A DNA stretch of 64,000 nucleotides from the NCBI RefSeq assembly GCF_000801105.2, contig NC_079515.1:24141407-24205406 (forward strand). Reading direction: 5' to 3'. The position numbers were made by a program, and so were the translations under genes. Below are positions 1 through 10,846 of the stretch, one piece after another; position 1 is the stretch's first letter, and each line of letters starts with the position of its first letter. The notes beneath the pieces are model-generated. The model worked only from the letters and a program-made list of their open reading frames with translations. It ran no database searches and was not told the origin of the DNA. The DNA comes from Raphanus sativus (Eukaryota > Streptophyta > Magnoliopsida > Brassicales > Brassicaceae).

Positions 1-1259
1 TACTTAACTACGTTGTATATTATCAACCATCAGTTTTCCACATTTAAAATTATGTATTGACTCTTCATACAACAAGACTAAAACGCGGTTTTATTGTTGC
101 AAAATGGGAGTCAAAGTTGACAAATCAAAGTCTATAATTGTAGCATCATTATAATAGTGAAATGTTGCATAAAAGATTATTTACTATTTAGTTCCTCTTC
201 AACCCGATTATTTTCTATAATCTCCACTACCTGTGAAATCTTAGACTGGCTGACCTAAAATGTTAGACTGAATAATATAATACTATAATTTTAATATAAT
301 TAGATATATATATATACACTAAATTTTAATACTAAAATTTGAACCAATAAAGATGATGATATTTCTATGCTGTTTCATGAATATCTTTTCCATATCTTCT
401 ATTGTTTTAGTTTTAAGGTTTATAGAAAAAGATATATATGTATATATATATATATACACACTATAGAAATAAGGGAAATTGCACCATATAACTATAAAAA
501 ACACACACATTCTCTCTCCTTATTTCTCTTCTTATCTCTCTTTAACTTCTCACTAAAATTTTAATTACTTCTTTTTTGTTATTTGGCAAATAAGCCCTTA
601 GAAATAATAGGCCATAAAAAATACAAATAAAATAAGAATAGGTAATTCAATGTGTGGGCCCTAGGTAAAAGGACCACCAAGGCAACAACCACAGTGGCAA
701 AGATCCAGCAAACACCACTCATCTCACCAACCCCCTTAACCGGGTCCCACATTATCTGAAAATATACAATCATCATAGTCACTTTTCTCCATATCAGCCA
801 CATAAACTCTTCTTTCTAGTTTAATTATTTTTATAATTCTGATAAAATACACACCACATACAAACGTATGACGTGTTCAACTAAATATAACAAAAACTAT
901 TATTATAGAAAATATCATCAATTCTGGTGTATCTAATCTACTCGAAAAAGTACAATGATATTGTATATCCTTCATCTTAAAGCACAACATCAATTGCTAA
1001 TCTAATTATTTCGTGTCGACAACATCTATAATCCATGATTACTTCTTTGGTTTAAGCTTGCAACAAGACTGGCTATATTCTGTTGCTGAGGTCTTAAGAA
1101 AACACAGCAAATACAACAAATACTCGAGAGAATATGACAATATATTTTCAAAGAGAAAGAAAAACCTCATCATTGACCCTAATTAACATCCTGAATCCCA
1201 ATGTTAGACACTAAATTTCACAAAGAACTATCATATTCTCCTAATCTACATCTGCTCTC
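1..1259. other. Intergenic DNA, no supported gene
   Basis: AT-rich sequence with a short TA microsatellite near 436-460 and pyrimidine-rich stretches near 510-560. The longest open frames are under 80 codons, have no recognisable domain and look like chance. By synteny the region would lie between a PAL2-type gene and SNAPc43, but no PAL coding sequence is visible. Confidence 0.6.
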
Positions 1260-2140
1260 GTTGATCTTTTGAGATTTGAGTATTAGTGTTGTAGTTGTTA
1301 AACACAGCCTGACTTCCAATATTTACCTGATAAAAAATTACTAAAAAAATCAACTCAAAACCTACATGTAACTCATTAGCGGGCATACATAATAAATTGA
1401 CCGGTGATTGCAATGGCTAAATCACTCAATCTCGGCGTAGGTTAATCTGTCCAAATCAAGATGAGATTCATATCACTTGCAAAGTTATATAAAGTCATGA
1501 TTTTTAACAAAAATGACATACTTTGTATAGGTACACCGCACAAGTGCGTTCTGTAGCTCTATAGATTGATGAAGTTTCTTTATTGTAGACGCTTCATCAA
1601 GATCCACAGCTCCATATATAAACACGTTTATGTCAAGCATTTGTCTCGTCACAGCAGTATCTATCTCCACACCTTTGTCTTTTGCCTCAACTATAAGATC
1701 CCTCAAGGAATCACACAACAGCATGCCGCTTTCACATTCTAGGCTTGAAGAAAGAAACTAGTTTAAATGATCAAACTTGTCATGTAAGCAACCAACAGAC
1801 TGTAAACGCTTACGAAGTGAGATATAAATCCGGAACTCGGGCTCATGAAGGCAATAAAGACAGTAAAGACCTCCAGGTCTCCATGAAAAAAGAACCATGT
1901 GACCTGTAGACATAACAAGCACAATGTGAATACAAACAGCAAAGGCTAATTAGTTATAAGTTTTCCAAAAATCCATGAAACATTTGAAACGAAATTTAAA
2001 GTGACAGAGATGGAGAAAAAAAGAACAAAAGTACCTCCACAAACTCGTCGATGAGAAAAAAAGAACAAAAGTACCTCCACAAACTCGTCGATGAGTTCAT
2101 CGATATCTCTCTTGAACAGAGAAAGATTCGTCCTTGACAT
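1260..2140 (-). pseudogene. Decayed SNAPc43 (snRNA-activating complex subunit 1-like) gene
   Basis: Minus-strand exons resemble the plant SNAPC1/SNAP43 protein (At3g53270 type), a subunit of the complex that recruits polymerase II or III to snRNA promoters. Visible pieces are an N-terminal exon (about 2075-2140, LFKRDIDELIDEFVE), an exon 1814-1903 (GGLYCLYCLHEPEFRIYISL) and an exon 1537-1738 (DLIVEAKDKG, ELQNALVR), each with plausible GT/AG borders. A further piece near 1420-1450 reads LTYAEIE and then meets an in-frame TGA. The exon expected between the first two (the FAEMKRVW-like part of the family) is absent, and its loss leaves the remaining exons out of phase unless a duplicated downstream donor is used. 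I therefore call it a pseudogene. Family assignment is from remembered sequence and position next to the rest of the At3g53 block; it could still be a poorly spliced, expressed variant. Confidence 0.6.
2013..2092. repeat. Perfect 40-bp tandem duplication across a splice donor
   Basis: Two identical 40-bp copies (2013-2052 and 2053-2092) cover the end of the first SNAPc43-like exon and its GT donor, so the donor CTCCAC/GTAC context on the minus strand occurs twice, 40 nt apart. Forty is 1 modulo 3, so donor choice changes the reading frame. Confidence 0.9.
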
Positions 2141-2820
2141 GCACATAAACATGAGAACTGAAGAAACAAAAATTGGTTCTAAGTTAAAAGGAAACAAGCT
2201 TTCAGTTTCTTCTCCGGTTCATTATGGTTTCCCTTTCCTTTTTTCTTTTTGCTAAAATCTATCCAAAACAAAAGATAGAAGAATAAATTCACTAAGTATT
2301 GTCTCTAATATAGTAAATCCTCTGCAACATTTTATACTAATATGTCGCATCCCTTTGAAAACATGAATAAGTAAGCTACTCAGAAAAAATGGTTAACACA
2401 GAAATTCAACATGACATAAGAGATACTGTAGTCTTGCTAAAAATAATGTTGTAGAGAAATTTTATAACGCATAGAAACATCTTATCTCCTTCGAAAAACT
2501 TGTTATCAGAGATTATGTCCCACCAACTTCAATCTCAAAAGACAACACTTAAAAAATAGAAAATTAGTTTAAAACAATGTAAAAGTTTCAGAGTTTCTCC
2601 TTAATAGAATTACAGAAGTCATCCAAAACCTAAACACCAGATTAGACTCAAGCACCCTCACAACAATGAAACCATCTTCAATCAAGTTTCAGAATGACTA
2701 GCCCATGTTAACAGTAGCAGAAACTAAAACAAGAAAAAAAAAGGAGGTGATGCAAGAAACAAATAACTTATTATCATTGTAAAAGGAACAAGCTAAATTC
2801 CATTTATTGTTTTTTTTCTT
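2141..2820. other. Intergenic DNA
   Basis: Spacer between the 5' side of the SNAPc43 remnant and the 3' end of the F-box gene. It is AT-rich, includes the likely F-box 3' UTR near 2700-2820, and contains no supported coding sequence or terminal repeats. Confidence 0.5.
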
Positions 2821-4020
2821 TTAAATAGCTAGGAGGACTAGAGCTGCTTCCTCTTCTTCTTCTTCTCTCTCATTCTTTTGTTTGATTTGCACTAAACTTG
2901 GAACATAAGAGTTGGAGCACACAACTGGATAGAAAGAATAATGGCTAGTGTTGTTATTTCCTCCAAGATCCACTGTTTTAAAGAAGTCATTCTCTCCAAT
3001 GATGTTAGCTGCGTTGTAGTATACCTTCTTGGACTTGGTATTGGTAACACTGGCATAAGAAAAAACCACAACCCGTTTCTTCTCTTCATCAATGAAGAAA
3101 CTGCGAGCTCCAAAACAATCAGAACATGGGATAGCTTCCAAATTAATATCAAAAAATTTGCTCCACAACAGCTCATTGGGCTCAATTTTAGTTGTAACCC
3201 AAATCCCCACCCCAGGCATATACTTGGCCATACTTAAAACCGCGAGTTTCTCTTCTCGAAAACAAGAGATAGGAGTAACCATAGAATTAAGAGGCCTTTT
3301 AGACCAGGGCAGAGGAAGCAGCTCTCCAAATCTCTCCGTTGTAAAATCGAAGCAGACAAGGAAAGTAGTGTACATCTGATCGTCTCTATCGTGGTCCAAA
3401 AAGTAAGTGTTTCCTTTCAGCGATGCGCTGAGACGATGGAAGAAGTATGCTCCGCCCCAGCCCCAGCCCCAGTGTAGAGTGACGACATCACCAAGAGTCC
3501 TCCACGAATCGGACTTAATATCGTAGATTTCGCATTCCTTGGAACGATAACAACACCTCAAGATTTTGTGGTTACGGTTGGGGCTCTTGTCGTACCCGAG
3601 AGCATATAAGTCTGATCTGCTGTAAGGTTCTCTTCTTATTCTTGGTTGGATCCACCTTGTTTGTCCCAAATACGGGTTCCAGAGCATGAGGCGGTACTCG
3701 TATGAGTAGCCAACAGTGACGCATAACAACAAGCCGTCGCAGACAAGAACTTTGGATATCTCAACTTCATTATTAGATAAACCAAGTACATCCTTGACAG
3801 TGAATTCTTCATGGACATCGAATCTCAATGAACACAGCTTAGAATTCTTTATCATGAACCCTAGAAACTGCTCATCTGCTTTCTCTTTATATAAAAGCCG
3901 AGATTTGGATAAAGCGTTCCATCTTTTGCAAGTCGATCTCACTGCTCTTAGACAAGTAATCGGAACCCTTATGAGTATTTCTTCTACCAGATCACACGAA
4001 AGATCAGAGATCGTCGCCAT
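2821..4020 (-). CDS. F-box protein with F-box-associated (FBA type 1) domain
   Basis: Single-exon, 399-residue protein. The first ATG in frame is at 4020 (MATISDLSCDL); the three codons before it start with GTG and are not a plant start. Residues about 5-50 form an F-box (LVEEILIRVP, AVRSTCKRWN), which binds the SKP1 subunit of SCF ubiquitin ligases. Residues about 95-370 fit the FBA_1 substrate-side domain of the large Brassicaceae F-box family (LVCDGLLLC, WNPYLGQTRWI, ALGYD, EIYDIKSDSWR, KGNTYFL, LVCFDFTTERFG, LPLPW). The C-terminus carries a short glutamate run. Length is typical of the family. The substrate cannot be inferred. The frame is complete with no internal stops, so it is probably functional. 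The family expands rapidly, and I do not recall an Arabidopsis counterpart at this exact position. Confidence 0.9.
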   Translation of the reverse strand: MATISDLSCDLVEEILIRVPITCLRAVRSTCKRWNALSKSRLLYKEKADEQFLGFMIKNSKLCSLRFDVHEEFTVKDVLGLSNNEVEISKVLVCDGLLLCVTVGYSYEYRLMLWNPYLGQTRWIQPRIRREPYSRSDLYALGYDKSPNRNHKILRCCYRSKECEIYDIKSDSWRTLGDVVTLHWGWGWGGAYFFHRLSASLKGNTYFLDHDRDDQMYTTFLVCFDFTTERFGELLPLPWSKRPLNSMVTPISCFREEKLAVLSMAKYMPGVGIWVTTKIEPNELLWSKFFDINLEAIPCSDCFGARSFFIDEEKKRVVVFSYASVTNTKSKKVYYNAANIIGENDFFKTVDLGGNNNTSHYSFYPVVCSNSYVPSLVQIKQKNEREEEEEEAALVLLAI

Positions 4021-5124
4021 TGTTTCCACAAGAAATTAGGGTTTTAAGTTCAAAATAAAAATAAAATAAACGCACGGAAGAGGACGTAGGCAGGGGGCCG
4101 AGCAAGCGAAAACATCAGCCGGGCCGTTTTATTGACAAATATATTTAGACATATACTTGGGCCAGCACAATATATAAGGCCCGTGTTTTGTTTTATTATA
4201 TATATTTTATTTTAACAATAAACTAATTTATTAACTTCTCTTTTCCAAATTATTTGACACCATTTATTATATAAGTACAAAACATAACTTATATATTTAA
4301 AAATGTTCTATTATATCGTTTAAATTTTCACACTTTTTAACTATTTTATTAATTGTATTTATTATAATAATTCGACATTGTTTATTTTATGTGTTATTGA
4401 CAGTTTCATATGTTTGAATAAATTTTCTCCATAATTCGTTTCAGATATCATTTTTTGAGTTTTGAAACTATACCTCATTAGAATGTCATAAAATTTTGGG
4501 TGGAATTCGAATAGCTCCTTTCATATATGGATAAATTTGATTCTGATGTTTAAGAATCTAAAAATAAACAAAACTATGTATTTAGACATATCACTATACA
4601 ATTTATACAAATAAATAAAAAATAACATCGGTGCAGATTGAGCTCTAGTAAACATTATTCCAAAAGACAAAAGTACATGCATAAACATATTATCTGAAAT
4701 TTAGAATTTTGTTTATAATTATAACATACATGTATGTTGAGTTTCAGTTTTTGTTCATATTTCTTTCAAGCTTTAGTTCTATCTCTCTATATGTTCTCTG
4801 GAATACGTTCAAAATCTATGTATGGAGAAAAATATTGTATTAAACTAAAGCAGGTCAAATGCTTGTCCAACACTTATCCAATATGTTATCATTTTCCATC
4901 CCAAAGATTCAATGTGAAGAAGTAAACATTTGACACAGCTGTAACTTATCTCTCTGAGATTGCACACTTTGTAGATAACTTGTGACTTTCTAATAAAAAG
5001 AAATAAGATATTCGTCTATAGTCAAAATATAATTGTTGAATTAAAATAATAAAGTTTTCAAATACTTAATATTCGTACGAAATAATTGAACAAGTATATT
5101 TTATAACCACAGTCTCTGGTCACA
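4021..5124. other. Intergenic DNA upstream of the F-box gene
   Basis: Contains the F-box 5' UTR and promoter (about 4021-4300, with a GGGCC motif near 4160) followed by AT-rich spacer up to the Helitron start. No open frame above about 65 codons and no gene remnant recognised. Confidence 0.5.
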
Positions 5125-6302
5125 TCTATAAACTATCAAAAGGGAAGTACATTTGTACTTAACCCAGATTTTTCCACAATAATTACCAACATATGCCACT
5201 TATTAAAACACAGTAGTTTGCATTTTTTTTAATTTCCTATAACAAAAAAATCGCTATACCACTCCTACGGTAAAATAATATAATTAATCTATACCAACAA
5301 ATTCACTTCGGTGGAAAATCTAACTAATTAATGTTAAAACCAGCAGCACACGTACTTTTTATTATTCAAAACCATTCATATAAATGTATGACAAATCGTA
5401 AATATATAAATAGATGAATTGTTGATTATGATTTATAAACTAGCTAACCCATTACAAACCAAATGATTGATCACAAGTTTAGAAAAACATATGATTTTAT
5501 AATTTCAATCATGGTAATTTTAAGGGAATATATAAAAGTTAATTAAAAATATATTTGGTTTGACCCCCATGTTAAAACAAAAATATTGTTCTTTTCCAAA
5601 AAAATTAAAATTAAAATATTAACAGCAACAGAACCTTAGATTAACAGCCGTTCTTCACCCGGTTGAAAATTAAACAAAAGAATTGTATAGTTTGATTCTT
5701 GATTCACGATTTTGAAAGTTCTCTACAAGAACCGACAAGAGATAAGAAAGAGAGAGAGATAGATAGGTTAGTTGACCGACAGAAACAAAAAAAAAAAGAG
5801 AAAGAAGAAAATTAATTGTTTGTTGATCAAAAAAAAGAAAATTAATTGTTTATGGAAAACAACTCTTAACCATTTTTTTCTGTTAGTTTCGCCGACAAAA
5901 TTTTTTAATGGGCTTGGCATATTAAAAAATCCTTTCAAAATATTAGGAAATCATGCATATTTTAGGATTTTGGGCTATTATAATATAAGTTTTAAAACAA
6001 TCTTATTTTTGTACATTTACATTAATTTTTAATTTTTAAAAAATCCTGTAGTTAAAAGTTTAAAATATTTAAGCTTACATACACAAGTTATAATAAATTT
6101 GAATTTAAAAAAAAACACACAATAATATTTTCATACTAAAAAAATAGATATTTATATAACATTATACTTTATAATCACACACTCAACAAACCGAACAAAA
6201 TACACCAATATTAAAATTCAACAAATATGAAAGCCGCTAAATTTGTATTTACCATTTAATCTTTCCAAACATACATCCGCGCGGCGCGGATCCAAAATCT
6301 AG
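5125..6302 (+). mobile_element. Non-autonomous Helitron (1.18 kb)
   Basis: The 5' end begins TCTATAAACTATCAAAAGGG, matching the TC...CTATTAAAAG start of Brassicaceae Helitrons. The 3' end has a GC-rich hairpin (6277-6289, CCGCG-CGG-CGCGG), a 10-nt spacer and CTAG at 6299-6302. Flanking bases are A on the left and T on the right, the expected AT target with no duplication. The interior is AT-rich without Rep/helicase coding sequence. The first 100 bp align with those of the element at 24404, so both belong to one family. Confidence 0.85.
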
Positions 6303-6412
6303 TAAAATTTATTTGGAAGGTCTTTGACAAAAGACTCGTAGACGCGGTTTACTCGTACGATTTGCCTTCTTCTTTTTGCTTTGTTTAAAGGTTTATTAAC
6401 CATATAATTGTC

Positions 6413-7504
6413 AAGGAAAAAACCTCTCTCTCTAAAACACAGCTCCCGCTTCTCTCTAAACACTTCGTCGGAACCCTAGCTCCGGCCCGGTTAATCCGGT
6501 GCCGGAAGCGCCTCTCTTTTCCCTTTCTTCTTTTTCCCTTTGCTTTCTCTCCTCCCCCTTGTCCTTAGTCGATATGCTCGTTACTCTGGTGAGATTTCCA
6601 CTCGATGTTTCTGTCTGATGCAGACGGTGGCTAGATCTGTACGATCTGGAGCTGCGGCGAGGCTAACGTGATGACGGGGAGGGCGAAAGTCGGCTTTTAG
6701 GGTTATCGGAGTTACTGGATCTGGTTTTCCCCCTTTCAGATTCACGGTGATTCCGACTCGGCGACGGCGCGTGGTTTCGAAAGACGCTTCTTTTACCTCG
6801 GATCTACGTCTACTCGAGACGGTGAGACAAAAGGAGGAAGATTAGACTGCGAACAGACAGAGTTTTGCTCTTCCGGGCTCTCTCCGGGACCACACGAACA
6901 ATGACTCCCGCAGAGTAAAGGGCCAAGAAGAAGGTATCCAAGCGGTGGTTCGTGGCGGTGGCTTATACCCCAGCTCTGAAAGTTTCTAACTTATGGTACG
7001 AGCTCCGCTTCTCTGGAAATTCGGATTTGAAGTATCGACCCGCGTTTACGGCAGCTGGAACCCGACTTTCATTCGGATCTTGTGTCTGTTTTTAGGCTGA
7101 GGGTCACAGCAGTTGAAGACCAATAGGATGAGGCTATTTCGACTATGCATCTAAGGTGTTGAAGCCATTGGATCATGAACTTTGATGCCGATTATTAGGG
7201 TCCTTTAGCTAGTGTTTACTTGGTCTCGGGTATAGCTCTTAGCTCTGTTGTGCTAGTAGGCGCTGTTGTACCATGAGGTCGAATTAGGAGGTTGAAGAAT
7301 TGGATCATTCCGGGTCGTGGAGTGATTTCATTTTCATTGTGGTTCAAAGTACTTTGAAGTTTAAATTAGGTAGCGTTGGATCCATTCAAGTGATCCAAGG
7401 TGTTACTAGATCACTTCAAAGTACTAGTGGTCAAATTTTCTTGTGGTCAAATCTTTGTATCCACATATTTGGTGAAATGAATGTTGATGTTGAGCAAAAA
7501 AAAA
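6413..7504 (+). mobile_element. Retroposed non-coding unit with 15-bp TSD and poly(A) tail
   Basis: The 15-bp sequence AACCATATAATTGTC occurs exactly at 6398-6412 and again at 7505-7519. Between the copies lies a 1.09-kb block that is much more GC-rich than its surroundings, starts with a CTCTCTCTAAAAC leader and ends in A(9-11). Target-site duplication plus 3' poly(A) is the signature of LINE-machinery retroposition. No long frame, endonuclease or reverse transcriptase is present, so it is either an internally deleted LINE (5' leader joined to 3' end), a large SINE-like non-autonomous element or a retrocopy of a non-coding RNA. A strong palindrome or hairpin occupies 7343-7425 near the 3' end. 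Confidence 0.75.
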
Positions 7505-7647
7505 AACCATATAATTGTCGTGATGGTGCACTTTTGGTCCTGGAGGTTTTGAAGATTAAATTGCAAAATTTCGCTACAAAAAACTACTTTTGCGTTTCTC
7601 AAAAAAAATAATTATATGTTATTTGCCTGTTAAAAAAACCATATATG

Positions 7648-7896
7648 AACCAGTTATAGTTGAACTAGTGGTAGGACGGATTTCGGGTTGAGGGTGAGAT
7701 TCCTAATATTCCCGGGTTCGAATCACCGCAGCTGCAAACACCTTTAAGTGGCCACACATATATGAATCAATTGCTTAGGACTCATTTGAACATCCGGGAG
7801 AGAATCTATCCGTGGGTTGCACCTCTCATCCGGAGGTTAGGCTTGGTTCTATTAGTGGCCCGGGTTTAACCTTTTCAGTTGCAAAAAAAAAAAAAA
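7648..7896 (+). mobile_element. tRNA-derived SINE
   Basis: About 250 bp with an RNA polymerase III B box (GGTTCGAATCACCGC, near 7722-7736), an A-box-like GAACTAGTGGTAGGAC segment near 7662, and a poly(A) tail (about 7883-7896). Flanking direct repeats read ACCATATATG (left copy ends at 7647, right copy about 7897-7906); the A-rich part is ambiguous because it merges with the tail. Structure and size fit the Brassicaceae SB family of SINEs. It is not an intact tRNA gene: no cloverleaf or CCA-stem pairing is visible. Confidence 0.85.
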
Positions 7897-7906
7897 ACCA
7901 TATATG

Positions 7907-8315
7907 TGTTGCGAGAGAGTTGACCTGATTCAAAACACCTTTTTTTTTTTGAAACACCAAAAACACCTTTTCACTCAAAAATATAACAGAGTGAAACCTT
8001 TCTTGTTAACAATGTCAATTTAAGTGTGGATTTTTATCCAAAGTAACATTTCAAAAAAAGTTGAGATATACAACGTTGGGCTAACACAATTTTTAATACA
8101 TTTAAATCTGCACTGAGAACATGAAATATACCTATTGTAATAAACAGTTTCTTGTTGATATAAAAAAAAAGAGAAAGATAAATTTAAATAGAAACCTTGA
8201 ATTAGTCAAAATCCAATCACATGCATTGGCTCTGTGGCCTATATATTGTCTTTGAGAACTCATTAGTTAATCCTCACTTCAAACACAAACCAGAAGAAAG
8301 TTAGCCACCACAAAA
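7907..8315. other. Promoter and 5' UTR region of the CYP71B gene
   Basis: AT-rich spacer after the SINE. A TATA-like CTATATATTG lies at about 8239, roughly 75 bp before the P450 ATG, followed by an A/C-rich leader typical of plant 5' UTRs. Nothing else is recognised. Confidence 0.5.
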
Positions 8316-10296
8316 ATGTCTATCTTCCTTTGTTTCCTCTTACTCTTCCTTCTCTCTTTAATCTTCATAAAAAAGCTTTCACCGTCTAAAGGGAAGCTGC
8401 CTCCAGGACCTAAGGGTCTTCCAATCATTGGAAACTTGCACCAACTTGGAAGATTTCTTCACAAATCTCTTCACAAAATCTCCCAAGAATATGGACCGGT
8501 TATGTCTCTCCGGTTCGGGGTAGTCCCTGTGGTCGTTGTCTCCTCCAAAGAAGGAGCTGAGGAAGTGCTCAAGACTCATGATCTTGAGACATGTAGCCGA
8601 CCTAAAACAGTAGGCACCGGGTTGTTTACTTACAACTTTAAAGACATTGGTTTCGCTCCTTTTGGTGAGACATGGAGAGAGATGAGAAAAATCGCGGTGC
8701 TCGAGCTTTTTAGCCAGAAGAAACTCAAGTCTTTCAGATATATTAGAGAGGAAGAGAGTGAAGTGTTGGTCAAGAAAGTATCAAAAGCTGTTGATGAGAC
8801 ACAAAACTCATCACCGGTTAACTTGAGGAAAGTGATTTTCTCCTTCACAGCTAGCATCATTTGTAGACTTGCTTTTGGGCAGAACTTCCACGAGTGTGAG
8901 TTCGTGGATATGGAGAGAGTGGAAGAGTTGGTGCTTGAGTCTGAGACTAGCCTTGGATCCTTGGCTTTTGCTGACTTCTTCCCAGCGGGATGGATCATAG
9001 ACAGGCTCTCTGGCCAGCATTCTAAGGTGAAGAAAGCATTTACCAAACTCACCACTTTCTTTCAGTATGTGATCGATGATCATTTGAAGACTGGAAAGTC
9101 ACAAGATCACTCGGACATCATCAGTGCCATGTTGGATATGATCAGTAAACCCACAAATGCCGATTCTTTCAAAGTCACAGATGACCATCTAAAAGGAGTC
9201 ATGTCGGTGAGTACTACTAATTTTTAGGTATGAAAGTTTTATATTAAGTTAGGGTTCTAATATAAAATTTTCAATCACGGTTGACCATTTGGACATACGG
9301 ATGAATGGAAAAATAACTATTTAGAAAAATCTTACATAATCAAATTATAGCTTGGGAGACACGTAACTTAATATATGAACAGTTATCTCGTTTCTGACAA
9401 TACGTCAAGGACCGGATCTGACACTGTCCCTTGAAACAGTTGGTTTTGGTTCTCAAATCTTTCAGAAGTTATATGCATAGATTCAGATTTTCCAATTTAT
9501 GAAAATATTTTATTATTTAAGATTTTAGTATTAATGTTTATGGTTTCAAAATCTAAGATCCGGCTTTGAATAGTTGTAGTAATTTTTTCTGACTTGGTTC
9601 ACATATTACGCTCCCTAATTAAATTTTGATATCCTATTAAAAATACAAAACCATGAAATGATTTGTATATCATTGGAGTAGGATGTGTTTTTGGCGGGAG
9701 TGAACGCTGGAGCTATCACGATGATCTGGACGATGACAGAACTAAGCAGACACCCGAGAGTGATGAAGAAACTGCAAGAAGATATTAGAACAACACTCGG
9801 ACCCAAAAAGGAGAAAATCACAGAAGAAGATCTAGAGAAAGTTGAGTATTTGAAGCTAGTAATCGAGGAAACATTCAGATTACATCCACCAGCTCCTCTC
9901 TTGCTCCCAAGATTAACAATGTCCGACATCAAGATCCAAGGCTACAACATCCCCAAGAACACTATGATCCAAATCAACACTTACGCGATAGGACGCGATC
10001 CCAAATACTGGACCAAACCTGACGAGTTCGTCCCCGAGAGGTTTGTCGATAACCCTATCGAATATAAAGGTAAGCATTTTGAGTTATTGCCGTTTGGAGC
10101 CGGTCGTAGGATCTGTCCTGGGATGGGCACAGGGATCACCATCGTTGAGCTTGGTCTTCTTAACCTTCTTTACTTCTTTGACTGGAGTTTGCCCGAGGGA
10201 ATGACCGTTAAAGATATTGATATGGAAGAAGATGGAGCTTTCGTCATCGCCAAGAAAGTTCCTTTAGAGCTCGTTCCAACTCGTCATCACTGGTGA
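8316..10296 (+). CDS. CYP71B5: Cytochrome P450, CYP71B subfamily (CYP71B5-like)
   Basis: Two exons, 8316-9206 and 9682-10296, joined by a phase-0 GT-AG intron, give 501 residues, the usual CYP71B length. The N-terminus has an ER membrane anchor (residues about 2-20) and the proline hinge PPGPKGLP. Downstream are the I-helix segment [12 protein letters not shown], the K-helix EETFR (ExxR), PERF, and the heme-binding [10 protein letters not shown] with the cysteine ligand. The I helix lacks the acidic-Thr pair (A/G-G-x-D/E-T-T) of most P450s, a feature I recall for other CYP71B members. The enzyme is expected to be an ER-bound, NADPH-reductase-dependent monooxygenase; the substrate is unknown. 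Similarity and position next to a REM B3 gene point to the CYP71B5/B31/B32 cluster near At3g53280; the exact orthologue within that tandem cluster is uncertain. Confidence 0.93.
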
Positions 10297-10846
10297 AGAA
10301 CGTAATATTTTAAATAAGATTTTTTAGCTTTTACATACTTGTCTACATACTATTGGCGTGGCTTTGTTTTGTCTTTAACTTGTTTGAGCTTTATCATGTC
10401 TTTGATCGGTGTATTACCAAATAATGTTTTAATAATGTCCACAATAAAACTTATTTTGTTATAAAATTATATCGTTCATTTCTTTTACTGAAATGGTCAT
10501 TTGAATAAAACTTCGTGTTATGCTGACAAACACAAAAAGAAGTTGACACGAAATTAAAGTAATTGCTTCCGCAAGTTTTAAGAAGAAAAATGCTTAGTAA
10601 AGTATAACTTAGTCATACAACTCACAACTCAGACTAATTTATAATAAAAAATGATTTTCAAAAGTATGAAGTCTTCTTTTAGTTACTTGTAAGATACTTT
10701 TTAAATATAAAAGTTACTTGTAAGATACATTACCAAAGACCAAAACCGTGGAGTCAAAACTTCTGTAATGTTCTTCAAAGATTGAACCGAAGTATTAATT
10801 TATAGTTGCTAGACCCAAAACGTCGTTTGTATTGAAAACATAGTAA
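10297..10846. other. 3' UTR and spacer after CYP71B
   Basis: Contains the P450 3' UTR with AATAAAA-like polyadenylation signals (near 10443 and 10504) and AT-rich spacer with a short duplicated phrase (GTTACTTGTAAGATAC at about 10681 and 10712). It ends at the TAA target of the next element. Confidence 0.5.

Noticed and set aside
579..803. A 74-codon membrane-like frame on the minus strand
   Set aside because: It starts and ends without supporting splice or homology evidence; hydrophobic frames of this size are common in AT-rich DNA.
2892..3379. Sense and antisense frames overlapping the F-box gene
   Set aside because: They are shadows of the F-box coding sequence in other frames.
4021..4029. 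Extending the F-box protein upstream to an in-frame GTG
   Set aside because: Plant translation starts at ATG; the ATG at 4020 gives the normal F-box N-terminus.
5772..6032. An 86-codon frame inside the first Helitron
   Set aside because: Lys/Phe/Ile-rich low-complexity translation of AT-rich Helitron sequence; not Rep/helicase.
7300..7611. A 103-codon frame in the retroposed unit
   Set aside because: It has no ATG start, overlaps the poly(A) tail and the target duplication, and matches no family.
7700..7745. A functional tRNA gene at the GGTTCGAATC box
   Set aside because: No cloverleaf; poly(A) tail and target duplications show it is a SINE.
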